Source: Clavelina lepadiformis (Eukaryota > Chordata > Ascidiacea > Aplousobranchia > Clavelinidae). Taken from it: a DNA stretch of 64,000 nucleotides. The translations under genes were made by a program, and so were the position numbers. Below are positions 35,445 to 47,679 of the stretch, one piece after another. Under the pieces are notes generated by a model that ran no database searches, was not told the DNA's origin, and worked only from the letters and a program-made list of their open reading frames with translations. The stretch lies in contig NC_135240.1 of assembly GCF_947623445.1 (NCBI RefSeq), positions 4,402,001 through 4,466,000 on the forward strand, read 5' to 3'. Each line of letters starts with the position of its first letter. Position 1 is the first letter of the stretch.

Positions 35445-38400
35445 TCAATTTAGAGTTTCTTCTTTAATGTCACTTTCCTCATCCATCTGCTTCTCGCAAG
35501 CATCTTCATCTTTTCCCTCCGCAAGATCTTGCTCTGGTTTTATTGTCACCAGTGAATCATCATCAGTTGGATGGTTCTTGTTCTCTTCGGGGCCCTCATC
35601 CATTTTAATCATTGAGCTCTGATTGCTCGTGTCATCCAAATCAACGATCACGGTCTGTCGATTTTGAACTCTTCGACGCCGACGCTTTCCACCTCTACCA
35701 CGGCCACTAGATGGGGGATGAGAGGCTCTAAGTTGTTTCCTTCTTCGTTTCACAAAGCTTGGGTCGGCGTAAGTGCACCGAGAGCACGCCCACACACCTG
35801 TGGGACAAGATGTGCGGTCACTGATGTGTAACAACTGCTGTGGCATCATTTCTCGTAACATGTCACTGACCTGAGGGTATTTGCCGCAAGCTGACACAGA
35901 AAGTGTGGTAACCTCTGTCGCATCGATCGCAAAACATCATCAAGTCTTCGCGGTGGGGCTGGCTACATATCGTGCACGTCTTGCACTCCATGCACTGCCA
36001 GTCATACGTCAATATCACCGACACCAACTCATCAATCATCTCAAGGCAAGATGGATGACCTGGTGACGTCACAATGATCAGTCTGCACCACATGACGGTG
36101 GTGATGATAGAGTTAGTAGACTGCATGAGCACTCACCGTGGTTGTCACATTGAGAGCATTTTATGAACTTTTCCGCTTGTCCCTTCTTGTTGCAACTCTC
36201 GTCGTTGCTGCAGATGCCGCAGAACGGAAGCTCTGGGGTCTTAAATAAAGGTTTCTATGACAACAAGACAGTTTGATGACATCACACCACTATACTTACT
36301 TCATCGACATCTTTTGCCTGCATCGGTGATGTCACAGAGAGCTCTGTGTCCTCCACAATCGTGATGTCACCAGCTGTAGATGAACGAGCAGAGGCTGAAA
36401 TAAAGACAAGAGGGTTACAAGATGAGGGATTTGTTGTTGAGGTCATGTGACTTATACTTTTGTTTTTATGCGATGAGACAGACTTGACACTAGGTGGCAT
36501 CGATGAGACAGATGTATCGGAATCGACTGCCTGCACAAAAAACAATCGACATCAAATAATCCCAGGTTAATTATACTATGTATGTCTCCATCTAGTGTTG
36601 AAACCCACCGAGTCCGATTCGCTTCCTGACGAATCTTTCTCCTCGAGTGACGATAACGGAGGAGGAGGCTGAGGTGGTCCATAGAGGGCAGTATTGAGTG
36701 GGAAATACATAAGTTCATCCTTTGTATATCTGAAACATAAACATCATATATCAATTTCAATCAAGCAATATTTACCACAAACAGTATAAAATACACAAGT
36801 TGTTCTGATTATACCAAAAACTTCACGTCAAATCCCAGACAACAATATTATAGGCGAGTTAAACTAGGTTTATGCCTCAATCTTTGTCAAACATTAACAC
36901 TGATAAAACAATATTCACCCTACAGCGTTGAAAATTTTAAAAGCTTTGCTTTAAAATCGAGTTGCTTGCACACATGTAGTCGTCACTTACAATCACACTC
37001 AAAAACTTCAACAGCAGCAAAAGATTTGTCAGTGGAAGAGTCACCTGTGATAATATTCCTGGAACTGGCCGGGAAGCAAAGTGCAAGGGTAAAGACTCGG
37101 TCGCGTCAACTCAGGGTCAAGTTTGCGAACTTTCCTTCGAGGATGTTGAAGAACCTGCAACAAATAATCTTGTAGCTGACCACGGGTTAGCTCTTTCCCA
37201 CCAACCCGCTCATATTAATTTCATCAAAAGAACACGATAAATGGCGGAGAGCAACAACACGAGTTGCGAAAGTCTATAAAATTATTCTTTTACTGCATTG
37301 ACATAAAAATCCATTCCTTCGTTGGAAACTAAACTGTTGAATCAGCAATTCGCATTAAATTGCATGAGACGAGGAAATGAACAACAACATACATTGGTGG
37401 ACATGTCGTAATAGACAGCAAACTCCTCCTTCCTCTGCCGGTTGATGTGGGCATTATACAAGGCAGCCTGCTTTATGGCTTTCTTCACTGAATGAGTCAT
37501 CTGACATTTCTCCATCTGCACGTTGGCTGACTGCAAAGTTCATGAAGAACAAATTCAAAGTCTTGCAAAATATAATTTTTCAGTGAAAACACTGCTAAGA
37601 TGCCAGATATCACTTAAATGACTGGGAAGTATCAAATAAAAATAATCAACAAAGGCCTGGGCTGATTGCATGAGGATATAATCGACTTATGTTGCTGGCA
37701 CCCACCGAGACATATTGCTTGTATTTTTTCTGCCGTTTGCGTTTCTCCCTCTCCTCCATCACTTTCGCGTATTCGTTGTATTTCTCCGGGTATTCTCGCA
37801 TCATCATGTCACAAACATCGGAACTCCGTAATGCTGTCAGTCCTACACAACAATGGCAGTGTTTGTTGCATCATAAACTGCAGAGTGACAGATGTATTTG
37901 TCTTTCAACTATATTATACTTTCGACTTCGTCAGACACAACCTACAGAGTTGCACCGACGCATCATGACTATGATGGAATAAATGAATGACAAGTTGTCA
38001 AGTCGGCACCAAATAACGCTGATATAAGTGAAGAGGCCAAAACAATAAAGTTAACATTCATGCTTTTAACATTGTTTAGTCAACAAACAGCATTTGAACA
38101 ATCAACACAATGTTGACTTTGTTGCTGAATCGTTCACGCTGCTGCTTGTGCAACCCGCAATAAAGGGCAAACATTAATGAAAGTTGATTGTTCTGATGAA
38201 CACAAATTATTCAGATCAAAGTAAAAAGAACTTTAGTTTTAGAAAACCTATGTGGCCAACTTAGCATAGAAACAATCTCTACCTAACATACAGCTACACA
38301 GGTGTGCCCTGCCAACATGCGATTATGCACGTGATGCTCCGAGTGAACAATTACCCAGTCAACAGCGTGTGCTACAGTCTCAGTGCACTTCATGCCACGC

Positions 38401-39362
38401 AATTGCAATGCAGAGGCCAACACTTGTTACAAGCAAGTCATGAAAAGCGTCAACTTGATGAGTTTCAAGTGAATTAGATTCCATAAACAGCCAGACCTCA
38501 TTTGTCTGAACTGAATAATCAGAATTCTCAACATCCAACATAAAACTGCTTGGAACAGATTTCTTCCCATGTATTTTACCCCTTTAATCGGGAATTTAAA
38601 TATACACCATCTGCCGAGTTTGGCCTCTCACCCAAGGTAACTTGAACCTCGCTGATCACGTGACTACTTAGAAGGTGGTTGACTTCATCAGGTGCCAACT
38701 TCCGACGTTCAATTTCTATGAATTTTTAAACAAAAACTTGTTAATTCTCCACCACATGTCACGTCACATCAAAATATGGAGTTTAGGGAGAACACACCTG
38801 GATATTTTCTTTTGAAAGAAGTGACGTTGAGAAAAGTGCTCAGTTGCTCCTGGAGCATGTAATAATCGCCGTTCGTGTCTGCCGGCCACTGGTACTCCAC
38901 CAGGTCATCAGCACCAATGGAGCTGAATCTTTATTAAGAAGAAAGCTGATTTGAGAAGTGGAATTTTCATACCAATGAAGCCAACAGGAAAATCTGCCAC
39001 AAAAATCAGAATTCTGATGATTAAAAGGAAACAAAAACAACAAACATGTTTTTTTGAAGACAAATTGGGTCCATGACTCGTCCTGTTTGACTGACACCGA
39101 GCATGATGGAACTTCCTTTGCTCTGATTCGCTGAGACTCTCGTCAACTTTTCAGAGTTATCAACTACTTGCATGGCTGTCGGATCCATAGACACAACATG
39201 TTCAACCAAATCATCGATGATTTTTGCAACATCATTGTCAACAGTAAGGTTGCTAGGCAACAACAATCCATCTTCAGTTTTATCAACAGTTGAATGATGA
39301 GGTTGCAGTTGATCGATTGTTTCAACAATTCCATCAACAACTTTTTGTACAACAACATCCAT
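35445..39362 (-). CDS. PHF10: PHF10/BAF45A, PBAF chromatin-remodelling subunit
   Basis: Twelve exons on the minus strand: 39362-39046, 38922-38798, 38715-38632, 37842-37706, 37530-37393, 37154-37045, 36729-36609, 36530-36458, 36394-36300, 36239-36137, 36059-35871, 35797-35445, in phase for 614 residues. The SAY domain is clear: [52 protein letters not shown]. Tandem C-terminal PHD fingers follow: [23 protein letters not shown] and [16 protein letters not shown]. The tail is basic then acidic. Family role: a BAF45 subunit of PBAF in nuclear SWI/SNF remodelling. The first-exon donor (GTTTGT, 39045) is weak. The coding start is the first ATG after a 3' splice site (AG at 39388-39387), so either a further upstream exon or a trans-spliced leader is needed. 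At 614 residues it is longer than the vertebrate protein (about 500), mostly through Ser/Asp-rich linkers. Confidence 0.92.
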
Positions 39363-40076
39363 CAGTGCAACGAGTCCTAACTTCACCTGCGACAATTAAA
39401 TGAACAATTCAACTTGAACAATGATAGCACTGATCAACAAGATGCGCAACATGACCTCGATGCATTGACAGAGTGAAGCAAATTGCAACATGGTTCAAAA
39501 TATTCATGAGTCATGACACATGGTCTTTAACATGACTTGCACCAATCACAAGACATGATCAAAATTATGACAGATTATAAGAGGAAGTGCACGTAAAACA
39601 AAAACACTGATATAAGATAAATTATTGCACATTTACATAAAGATATTAAATGGATTTAAACTCCACCATTATGGCGTGTAAGGATTCATTTGAAGCACAA
39701 TAAGAATAGAAAAATAAAACTGACTGACTCATAAAAATTAACTCATTAAACACTTTAGTTGCGCAAAAAAATGCATACTTAGGGAATTTCCCGTTTCACA
39801 ACCGGACCAAACCCCTGGCAAAGTGATATCAGTAAACATGAAATAATCGCATTTGCAAGAAATTGTGTGTACGATATAAAACAATTGGCAAACTATGTAA
39901 CACTGAACACCACCCAAGCAGGAAATCCGTCTTCTCAAGTAACCAAGCGCTCCTTGTAGGGAAGGCAAATTAATAAGTTGCAGCTCAAACATAGAAAGCA
40001 AAAAGCAATTTCGTTTGTTGCTGCAACAAATGCAGGGAATTGAAATTGTCGCCAAAGTAAAGGGTCAGTTGAGGGG

Positions 40077-40775
40077 TTAAAGGTCATTGTTTTTGATGAA
40101 ACGATTTCCTTCAGACTTCAATCCAACATATTTGTAACGAATCTTGCCGGCAACTGCTCGGCTTTCTTCGCTGCTCGATGGTTTGTCCGTCTTCGGGAGA
40201 GGAGAATACGGGGTAGCGAGGGGGTGGGGATCCACCTCATTGCTTGATGCGAGTTGAAACAACTCGCGACCTTTCAACCTTTCCGCGTCTGTGATTGGCC
40301 GCCAGTCGAGAAAACGAAGCGCTTTCATGTGGCAAGACACGTAACATCGATATCGCTGGTAGTCAAGTTCATTGTACGAGTCACTCGACAGCTCGTTGGG
40401 ACAAGCGAGATTGCCGAGAAGACTGAGGTACACAAGAGCCGGGTACGACCTTGACAGCTTGTGCACGAGACGCTTCAGATTTGTAAGTCGATTATTGTTT
40501 AAAGAAAGAGACGTCAGAGTTTCTATTGGTGGAAATACAGTGACATCATCGATCTCATTGTTGTCCAAGTTGAGTTCTTCCAGTTTGTTGAACGAGTCGA
40601 GGTAATTTAAGATGTTGATGTTGTTATGACCCAAGTTCAATTGTCGTGTTTGACCCGAGTTCTTCCCCAGAATAAAGTCAGGGATGCATTTGCAGTCATG
40701 CCCAGTATAGGAGAGATGTCGAAGTTTTGCAGAAAAATTTTCCAACTCCCTATCCTGCCACTTGTCATCGGACAT
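40077..40775 (-). CDS. LRMDA: LRMDA-like leucine-rich-repeat protein, unit A
   Basis: A single coding exon of 232 residues starting MSDDKWQDRELENF. LSYTGHDCKCIPDFI is followed by leucine-rich repeats (RQLNLGHNNI, LEELNLDNNEI, LTSLSLNNNRL), then LVYLSLLGNLACPNEL, YQRYRCYVSCHMKALRFLDW and a C-terminal YSPLPK. This order and the cap (RYRC-V-LRFLD) match LRMDA (C10orf11), needed for melanocyte differentiation in vertebrates and a recycling-endosome/actin-linked adaptor. The ATG directly follows a 3' splice site (TTTTTGTGCAG|ATG), so the 5' UTR is either spliced from an unseen exon or supplied by a spliced leader. FMO lies about 3 kb upstream on the same strand. Confidence 0.85.
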   Translation of the reverse strand: MSDDKWQDRELENFSAKLRHLSYTGHDCKCIPDFILGKNSGQTRQLNLGHNNINILNYLDSFNKLEELNLDNNEIDDVTVFPPIETLTSLSLNNNRLTNLKRLVHKLSRSYPALVYLSLLGNLACPNELSSDSYNELDYQRYRCYVSCHMKALRFLDWRPITDAERLKGRELFQLASSNEVDPHPLATPYSPLPKTDKPSSSEESRAVAGKIRYKYVGLKSEGNRFIKNNDL

Positions 40776-43744
40776 CTGCACAAAAATTTAAAATGAGTTT
40801 AAGCCTCAGGACAAGCATTAAACCAGCTTTTTTCAATATTGTATTCCTGCAGTAATCTGTTGTGAATTAATTATTTAACACCACAAACTGCAAAACGAAT
40901 TTGACATTATTGCATGAAATGACATAATAAAATGTTCCTGTTAAAAGATGAAGTTGTATAACTTGTATTTCTAAGACAACTTGCTTTATAAATTTTTTTC
41001 TGTCATTAGACACGCGATTGAACCTTCCGCTCACCAATCATCACATTGATTCATGTTTTAGAGTTAGAGATTTAAAGCGAATGCTTCAAAACTGAAAAAT
41101 GTAGGCCTAAGATATTCTGTAACAACTTTATCGGTGCATCATCACCGTAGCCTTCGACGTTCCGGTACGTCATGTGCCAAATAAAATACTTGTTCAGTAC
41201 CAGTACAATATCAGTGTAGCCTAACTTCATTTGCGTCGTATTTAGCCTATTGCACACTTACGCAAGTGCAAACAATTCCATCAGTGATGACAGCCTGGCC
41301 TATACCGGTAGCCTGGTAAAACTTTGCCAGCTTACAACCGCCGTGTAAATCTAGTTGTACCTATAATCTGCCACAAGTTTAATATTCGGGGCTCACAACA
41401 ACATGAGCCACCACATGACGTGCTTGTGCAACTGCCAAGTTACTGGTATATGATCTTTGTGAGATCATAGAAATCAAACAGCAATTAGTAATTAGTATCC
41501 GTTAGATCAGCAAGACGTGACTTTAGTCCCACCTTAAAACCTGGAGTCAGTATCACTGCTGACTGGAATAAATGTTTCTCGATACATCAAAAAAGTATAT
41601 TTCAAAAGTAAAATTCATCACACGCTAGTTCAGAATTGCATTTAAGATGTACATTTTCGTTTTCATCAAACCATGTCACTTAATATATATTTATTTTGAC
41701 TGTTAATATCCTTGTTTTTAATGTTGGGGAATTGTCCTCAACATCTTCTGACAGTGTAGTTGTTTCGTTATTTGTATTATTTTGGCCGTAAATTTGTTAA
41801 AATGAGGAACTACAGTGTATTTTGTGAGTTTTGAGCCCTTGGGCTTTATCACTTTTTCCTGCTCGTTTATTGTTCGTGAGCAGAGGTGGGCACTGGGCAG
41901 TCGGTACTTTGAAAGTACCGTCGTCAACGGTACCGGTACTTCGCAAAAATGTACCGACGGTTTCGGTATTCGGTACTATTTCAAAAAAGTAGTACGGTAC
42001 TTAATGTGTAAAAGATGCTGCTGCAAATGCAATGTTTGCCGCTTTATGACTCCGGTAAAGGTTATTCCAGATCAAAACATATTTGACGTTACTCGTTTGA
42101 AATTTGACTTGACATTTCTAGATTAATAAAGATCAACAGATGCTAAAATTAGTATTAAGGATTAATTGACATGTGTTTTTGTACACATACTTTTGAAATA
42201 ATCACGTAAAAATTACCGAGTACCAAGACCGACAGAAATTTCTTGAAAAAAATAATTCGCTACTTTTTTTTAAAGTACCGGTATCGGTACTGAAAAAGTA
42301 CCGCGGTACAGTAATTCGGCACTATAGTAGGCTACCGCGGTACTGCCCACCTATGCTCGTGGGCAAGTGTTTCATTGTGTTATACCTACAATGGTCAGCA
42401 TTCTAACTTTGTCTCCGCACAGTTCATAGCGAAAAATAAACAACACAATCGCAGAAACACGTCGTTTTAAAGCATATGCTTGTGGTGGACACTGATTTTG
42501 GAAAGGATCTGTAACATAGTTCCAGCAGTGGCAGCTTTATGCTGTAGCTGCTGTGCCAATGTTTTATCTAAATGTATTCGTTCAAAGAAGCTTCAATATA
42601 ATCAGTATATACAGTTGTCATTCTTGTGAAACTACTGTTGAATTCAATTTAAAAAAGTTCAGTGTCAAGTTAGACAACTCTGTTGTCATCTTCACAAGAC
42701 TATAATTCGTTAAGGTGAACAATTAAGTCTGAGGGTTAGAAAAGCAGACAACGACCTTATGAGACTCATATATCATCACCCGCAATAATCATTTCAACAA
42801 GTAATTATTGTAGTGAAGTGGTTCAACTTGTTCAACAACCGTAAATCAACCATTTCATTACAGATCGATTACGCAAATTCTCATGATTCCGGAATAAATT
42901 CAATCGAGCCATAAATGTATTAGGAAACTTTTTGCCAGTTCATTAAAACCAAACTTTGCTACTCGATGACGTAACACATTTTATTGCAACTATGGTAGTT
43001 TATTGCGCAAATATTGCAGTGAAATTATTCATTAACAAATCTATCAGCGCTGATAAGCACGTGACATGGTGGAGCGCACTGCAAGTCACGTAGATGTTAA
43101 TTTTCTCCACAAAACATCATAAATGCAACGAGCAAGATTTCACCAGAAGCATCTCACCGCATAAAAGAGGAAGAATTACTGCACATTGCATTGAATTATC
43201 AGCTTGGCATTGAACTTTTGAAATTGAGCAGCTTTTTCAGTTGAACGTCCGAGGCTGCTGAGACTTTTAACTCGAATGCCAGTGAATGCAAAATCTGCTG
43301 TTGTCAATATTTCATCTTTTATTGCATAGTTTGATAGTTACAAAAGCAAACAAACCAACCACTGTAAAGGTAACGCGGAAGTTATACTGCAAAGAAGTCT
43401 CATTAAAGCAGCCATGTGTGACTACATTGCTTCCATGATGAATTACAGGATCGCACAATGTCACCTCACAATGCTTGCGATTTGGCGAAAATTACACCCG
43501 AAATAAAAAGCATGAAAAGTTAGGTAGAAAAAAAGAGATGAGTAAGCGATAAACATTGAACGCAACGATCGCACTTAACACTGATCATACCATACAAGCA
43601 CGTAATTACAGAGGAGGATTTCTCCGATAAAAAAAAACGATTTTAATCGGCGACGAAATCAAGAATTATTGGAATTGTGCGGTAAATTTCGGTGTGGGCT
43701 GAATTAAAACCATGTGATCATTGCAACACATATAAGTGGATGGT
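40776..43744. other. Spacer between LRMDA and FMO, unit A
   Basis: About 3 kb holding the MITE at 41881-42355 and a short inverted fragment of the dispersed CGCCATTAACT repeat (about 42394-42440). No gene seen; matched by 51594-54574 in unit B. Confidence 0.5.
41881..42355. mobile_element. hAT-type MITE (GTAC-rich family), unit A
   Basis: Ends CAGAGGTGGGCAC and TGCCCACCTATG. The flanking 8-mers TTCGTGAG and CTCGTGGG agree at 6 of 8 positions, so the insertion is older than the Rab-intron copy. The interior is dense in GGTACC/GTACCG words and shares the middle block with 29522-29929 in the opposite orientation. No coding capacity. Confidence 0.8.
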
Positions 43745-46700
43745 TCAACCATTAAGATAATGAAGAACGAACCAACCCAAAAACACAACAACCAATGACA
43801 CCAACAACCATGACCATCCTGATGGTTTATCTGGTTCCATATTTCTGGTTGAAAGTGGGAAGTCGACCCTGTATCGTTGGCTAAGGATGGTTTCACGCGC
43901 GAGCTGCCACGCACCAGGCCCTGTCAGGCGATATTGGAATGGTGTGCAACCAGCAAACGCCACCTGATGGTTATAACCGACACCAATTACAACCAGATGT
44001 ATGATGCATATGACTTATGTTGGAACATTCTACCACAACAGCCACCAGCAATGTTGCCACGTGGTTATGCTACAACTTGCAAATTCATCAATAGGAAAAC
44101 CTACCATTGATGCCAACTTAGGGTCAGTGAGAAAAAGTTTGATGACATTTGGTTTTGCGCCAATCTTCTCTGCGATGGTGTCCATATAATTGACGTAATC
44201 TACCTGGTGATATAAAAATGTAACGTGCGAATAATACTCAAAATACTTGTCAAAACTGACTTCATATTCCACCTGTATCGTGTGGCGCTGGCTGCTGTAG
44301 AACTGCTGGTTCATCTCATAAGTTGTTTGGTTGATGTCCTCAGCCATTGATGACGGGGATGGTAGAAGCAGATCCCCTGGCAAGTTCAGAACATCACCAT
44401 TGACATAATGCTTTAAAAATTTACTTTCCCTGCATTTAAGGCCGGATTTTCTAAATCTAGATCGCTTCTATTCATGAGATAACCTTTGAAAACCTTCGTA
44501 GCCCATCTGCATTGAATTTCCGAAATGGGGTTGATTGCCCCGAAAGGTTGTATCCCCCCGATAACAGCCATATTCGCCTTGGTCAGGGCTGGGGGCCACA
44601 TGTGCTTGTACAACTTGCAATGGTTCCTCGTCACCTGGTGTTAAACGGGGATGGTTGTCACCACATTCAACACAAACCAACTTTAAATGGCGGAGCAGCG
44701 ACGATGCGCAAATAAAAGATTTATCCAACCTTTATAATGGATTCATCGAAAAATGGAAACCCGAAAGTGTATCCAGTCGCGAATATGACGCCGTCCACCT
44801 CCTCAGATGAGCCGTCCTCAAAAACGACTCCATTCTCTGTAAACTCAGCGACGTTGCATTTCATTTTGACCGAGCCACTGAGTATGGAGTTGGGAAGGGA
44901 ATCGTTGACCATCGGGTGCTGAAATAATTCAACATGAGCGTGACGTGGTGGAAACCAACAAACACACGAACGTGCCTGTGGTGCACTAAACACAGCATGA
45001 ACCAGTGTGGAAAAGACCTTGTGTTTCACCTGAGAAAAGAACCTGTGCTTCGGTTTCAAGCCGTACTTGGCATGATCAAACCTGTTGTTGAGGATTGATT
45101 CTTGGAAATAGTTGGACCAACTGAACGGGAGGTTGTCCTTCAGCATCGTGGCAAACCTGCACACCAACTTCTATAGAAATCATATTTAATATCGTGTGAA
45201 GAATTGTGCAACCTACCTCGATGTGAAGGCGTAGTCGAGTGGAACTCCTTTGGGGCCGACCCTGTTCAACACCCAGGCCCCCCTCCTTGTGCTCAGGAAA
45301 ACCTGATCATGAAATGACGACATCTTTAAGAATGAGCGCATCAAGACAGAAAAGAAACTTGTACATTGATACCGATTATGTCGTCATCACATATGAACAG
45401 GAATTGTGACTTTCTTTACACTGGTGGACATGTGCAATTTTATTACAATGTATGTTGCAGTTTAAAAAAAGTTTGAAAAAAATATACTTTGTTGTTGATA
45501 GTTTGCAAACAAAAATGCACTTTCTGTTTGTCGTCAAAACAAAATCGATAGGAGTCAAACAAGACAACAACACGGGTGAGATGAAACAAGCCTGGATCAC
45601 AACTAAGGCAAATTTGTCAAACTCAAAGGAACCGGCATCATTGGTATCACATCACATTAATTTTACCGCTGTTTGCTCAAAAGCTACCTGTTGTGCATGT
45701 TTGCTCAACTCCACTGCAATGTCACCGCCTGAGTTACCGATCCCGATAACAACGACGCGTTTGTCTTCGAAGTTTTTCGGCTCACGGTACGAGTGACTGT
45801 GCACGGTGAAGCCTCCAAATTTCTCAAAACCTTCATAAAAATTAAGCAAATATTTGTTATGATTTTAATCATCGAAAGTATTTGTGCTAAAAGTTCACAA
45901 CATCGTCATGTTTTATTTGATGTCTATGTCACTCACCCGGAAATTCATGCAGAGGGTAGTGGGGGGTAGCGTGGTGGCCAGTGCAGACCAACAAAGCATC
46001 AAATATCTCCGTTCTCTCGCCCTCTCCGCTCTTAACCCGCACATTCCTGTGGAAAATATTAATCTGTAGAAATGTTTGAATTTCTTTAAATTTCAAAGAA
46101 GGAGTCAGAGTGGTTTAAAATTATTTAAATTAAAGACTTTGAAACAAATAAAAATATAACCTCTGCGATAAGATCAGTTACCATTTGCCTGTCATCTCAT
46201 GGTCACTTGCCAGTGCACAGGACAACACTTCAACCCCAAACTGGATGTGGTCCAGCAAATTAAATCTGAACAAAGATGAAAATGTTGCAAGGAACAGAGA
46301 TACAAAAACCAAAGAGAAATCTTGACTAGAAGTCAAACGTTCACATAAAATTACTTCAGAGTTATCTGGAGTTTAACTTGTTAAAGTTGGTAAGTTTGGT
46401 GACAAAAGTAGATCGACTGTGAGCAACCACTTTACAGTTGATTTATTGTAACTCTTTTTAAAAGAAAGATTAAAATTCTTAGACAAAAGCTTTGCAAATT
46501 TTGATGATGACCACAGCACTGTGTTAAGAAAATTTGATTAGGTCCAAGTGAGCTAAGTTAGACTCTGATAAACCCCTGGGGGAGAACAAACACAAAACTT
46601 CAACTCCATAAAATCAAGTTAACAGAAAACAAGTTGGGTGCAAATCGTGCACATGCAGTTTGATTGGCTCATCACCAGCACTTGTAAGTTGCTTTAAGTG

Positions 46701-47472
46701 ACTTCATACAAACCATGGTAATGAGCTTATACAGTCTTATATTGCAACAACTATGAGGAAACAATCTCTGAAAGGCTCAATGATACAGATAAAAGCAAAA
46801 ATAAATCATCATCTTACAAGTTATAGCCCCACACACAGAATTACATTATGAATTAACAGCCAATACAGTTCTAACGAACTGTAAAGTAATAAAACAAACA
46901 AATAATAGAATCATCAACTAACTCTGTTGCATAGAGTCTCGCATATTCCATAAGTTTCTTGTTGTGCATGAAATTAGCAAATTCTTTTGGTATCGGGAAG
47001 TCAGAAAATGCCATCATCTCTTTGCTCGTATTGATGATGGTTGATTTATAGACACAAGCTGCGTCCTTCTCAGACTCCTGGTAATTCCACAAACCTGCTC
47101 AAACAAACACAACCAGAAGGGAGAGTTGACTCTTAACATGTGGACAATAATTACTCATTGCAAGCATTTTATCAACAACCAAAAAATTTCATTAAAATCT
47201 AGGAACATGGAATGCATGCATAGGTTCTTTTATGATCAAAAGTAGTCACCATATTACGACGTATCCATAAACTTTAATAAACCTTGAAGAGTATAGCTTC
47301 CAACTATGTCATGAATGACTTCACGCCAGATCAGAAAATGAAAAAAAAAGATCTTACCTCCAATGTCGTTGCCCTTCTCATAACACACAGGCGTGAGGTT
47401 TTCGTCCAAACAACATTTGATTGCCGTCAACCCACTGAAACCAGCACCAATTATACAAACTCTTTTTGTCAT
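43745..47472 (-). CDS. FMO: Flavin-containing monooxygenase, unit A
   Basis: Twelve exons in phase: 47472-47358, 47094-46923, 46265-46182, 46046-45937, 45830-45688, 45302-45217, 45156-45030, 44918-44730, 44634-44484, 44376-44273, 44203-44105, 43963-43745, giving 532 residues, exactly the animal FMO size. FAD motif GAGFSG (9-14); FMO signature [11 protein letters not shown] (165-175); NADPH motif GIGNSG (190-195); [30 protein letters not shown]; and a C-terminal membrane anchor ([20 protein letters not shown]). Role: ER-membrane oxygenation of soft nucleophiles (N, S) using NADPH, FAD and O2. Introns 45029-44919 (111 bases) and 44272-44204 (69 bases) are multiples of three without stops. A tandem copy lies at 54575-58313. 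Confidence 0.95.
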
Positions 47473-47634
47473 TCTAATGATGGACAAGCCCTGATGCTAT
47501 TGTTGCTTTTACAACTAGGCTGTGGACATGTTCCTGAAATTACCATACCATGATTAATACAAGTGGAATAGTTAGCCATATATATATGTCAAAATACATT
47601 TTTGTATTTTATTATTTTTGTAATTGTATATTTT

Positions 47635-47679
47635 TAGCAACCTAACTTTCACTTCTCACAGTTAATGGCGAAAAATATC
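47635..47679 (-). repeat. Fragment of the CGCCATTAACT dispersed repeat
   Basis: The reverse complement reads TTTTTCGCCATTAACTGTGA, followed by GAAAGTTAGGTTGCTAA, matching the start of the repeat at 18369. Upstream of FMO in unit A; the duplicate is at about 58477-58520. Confidence 0.55.

Noticed and set aside
39395-39490. Possible extra first exon of PHF10 (MLQFASLCQCIE then donor GTCATG)
   Set aside because: It would join in frame to the exon at 39386, but the donor is weak and the peptide is not recognisable; the ATG at 39362 is preferred.
44425-44483. Extending FMO exon 9 to a GTAAAT donor at 44424
   Set aside because: That end breaks phase with the next exon; ending at 44484 restores the FMO pattern VFKG-DLLLP.
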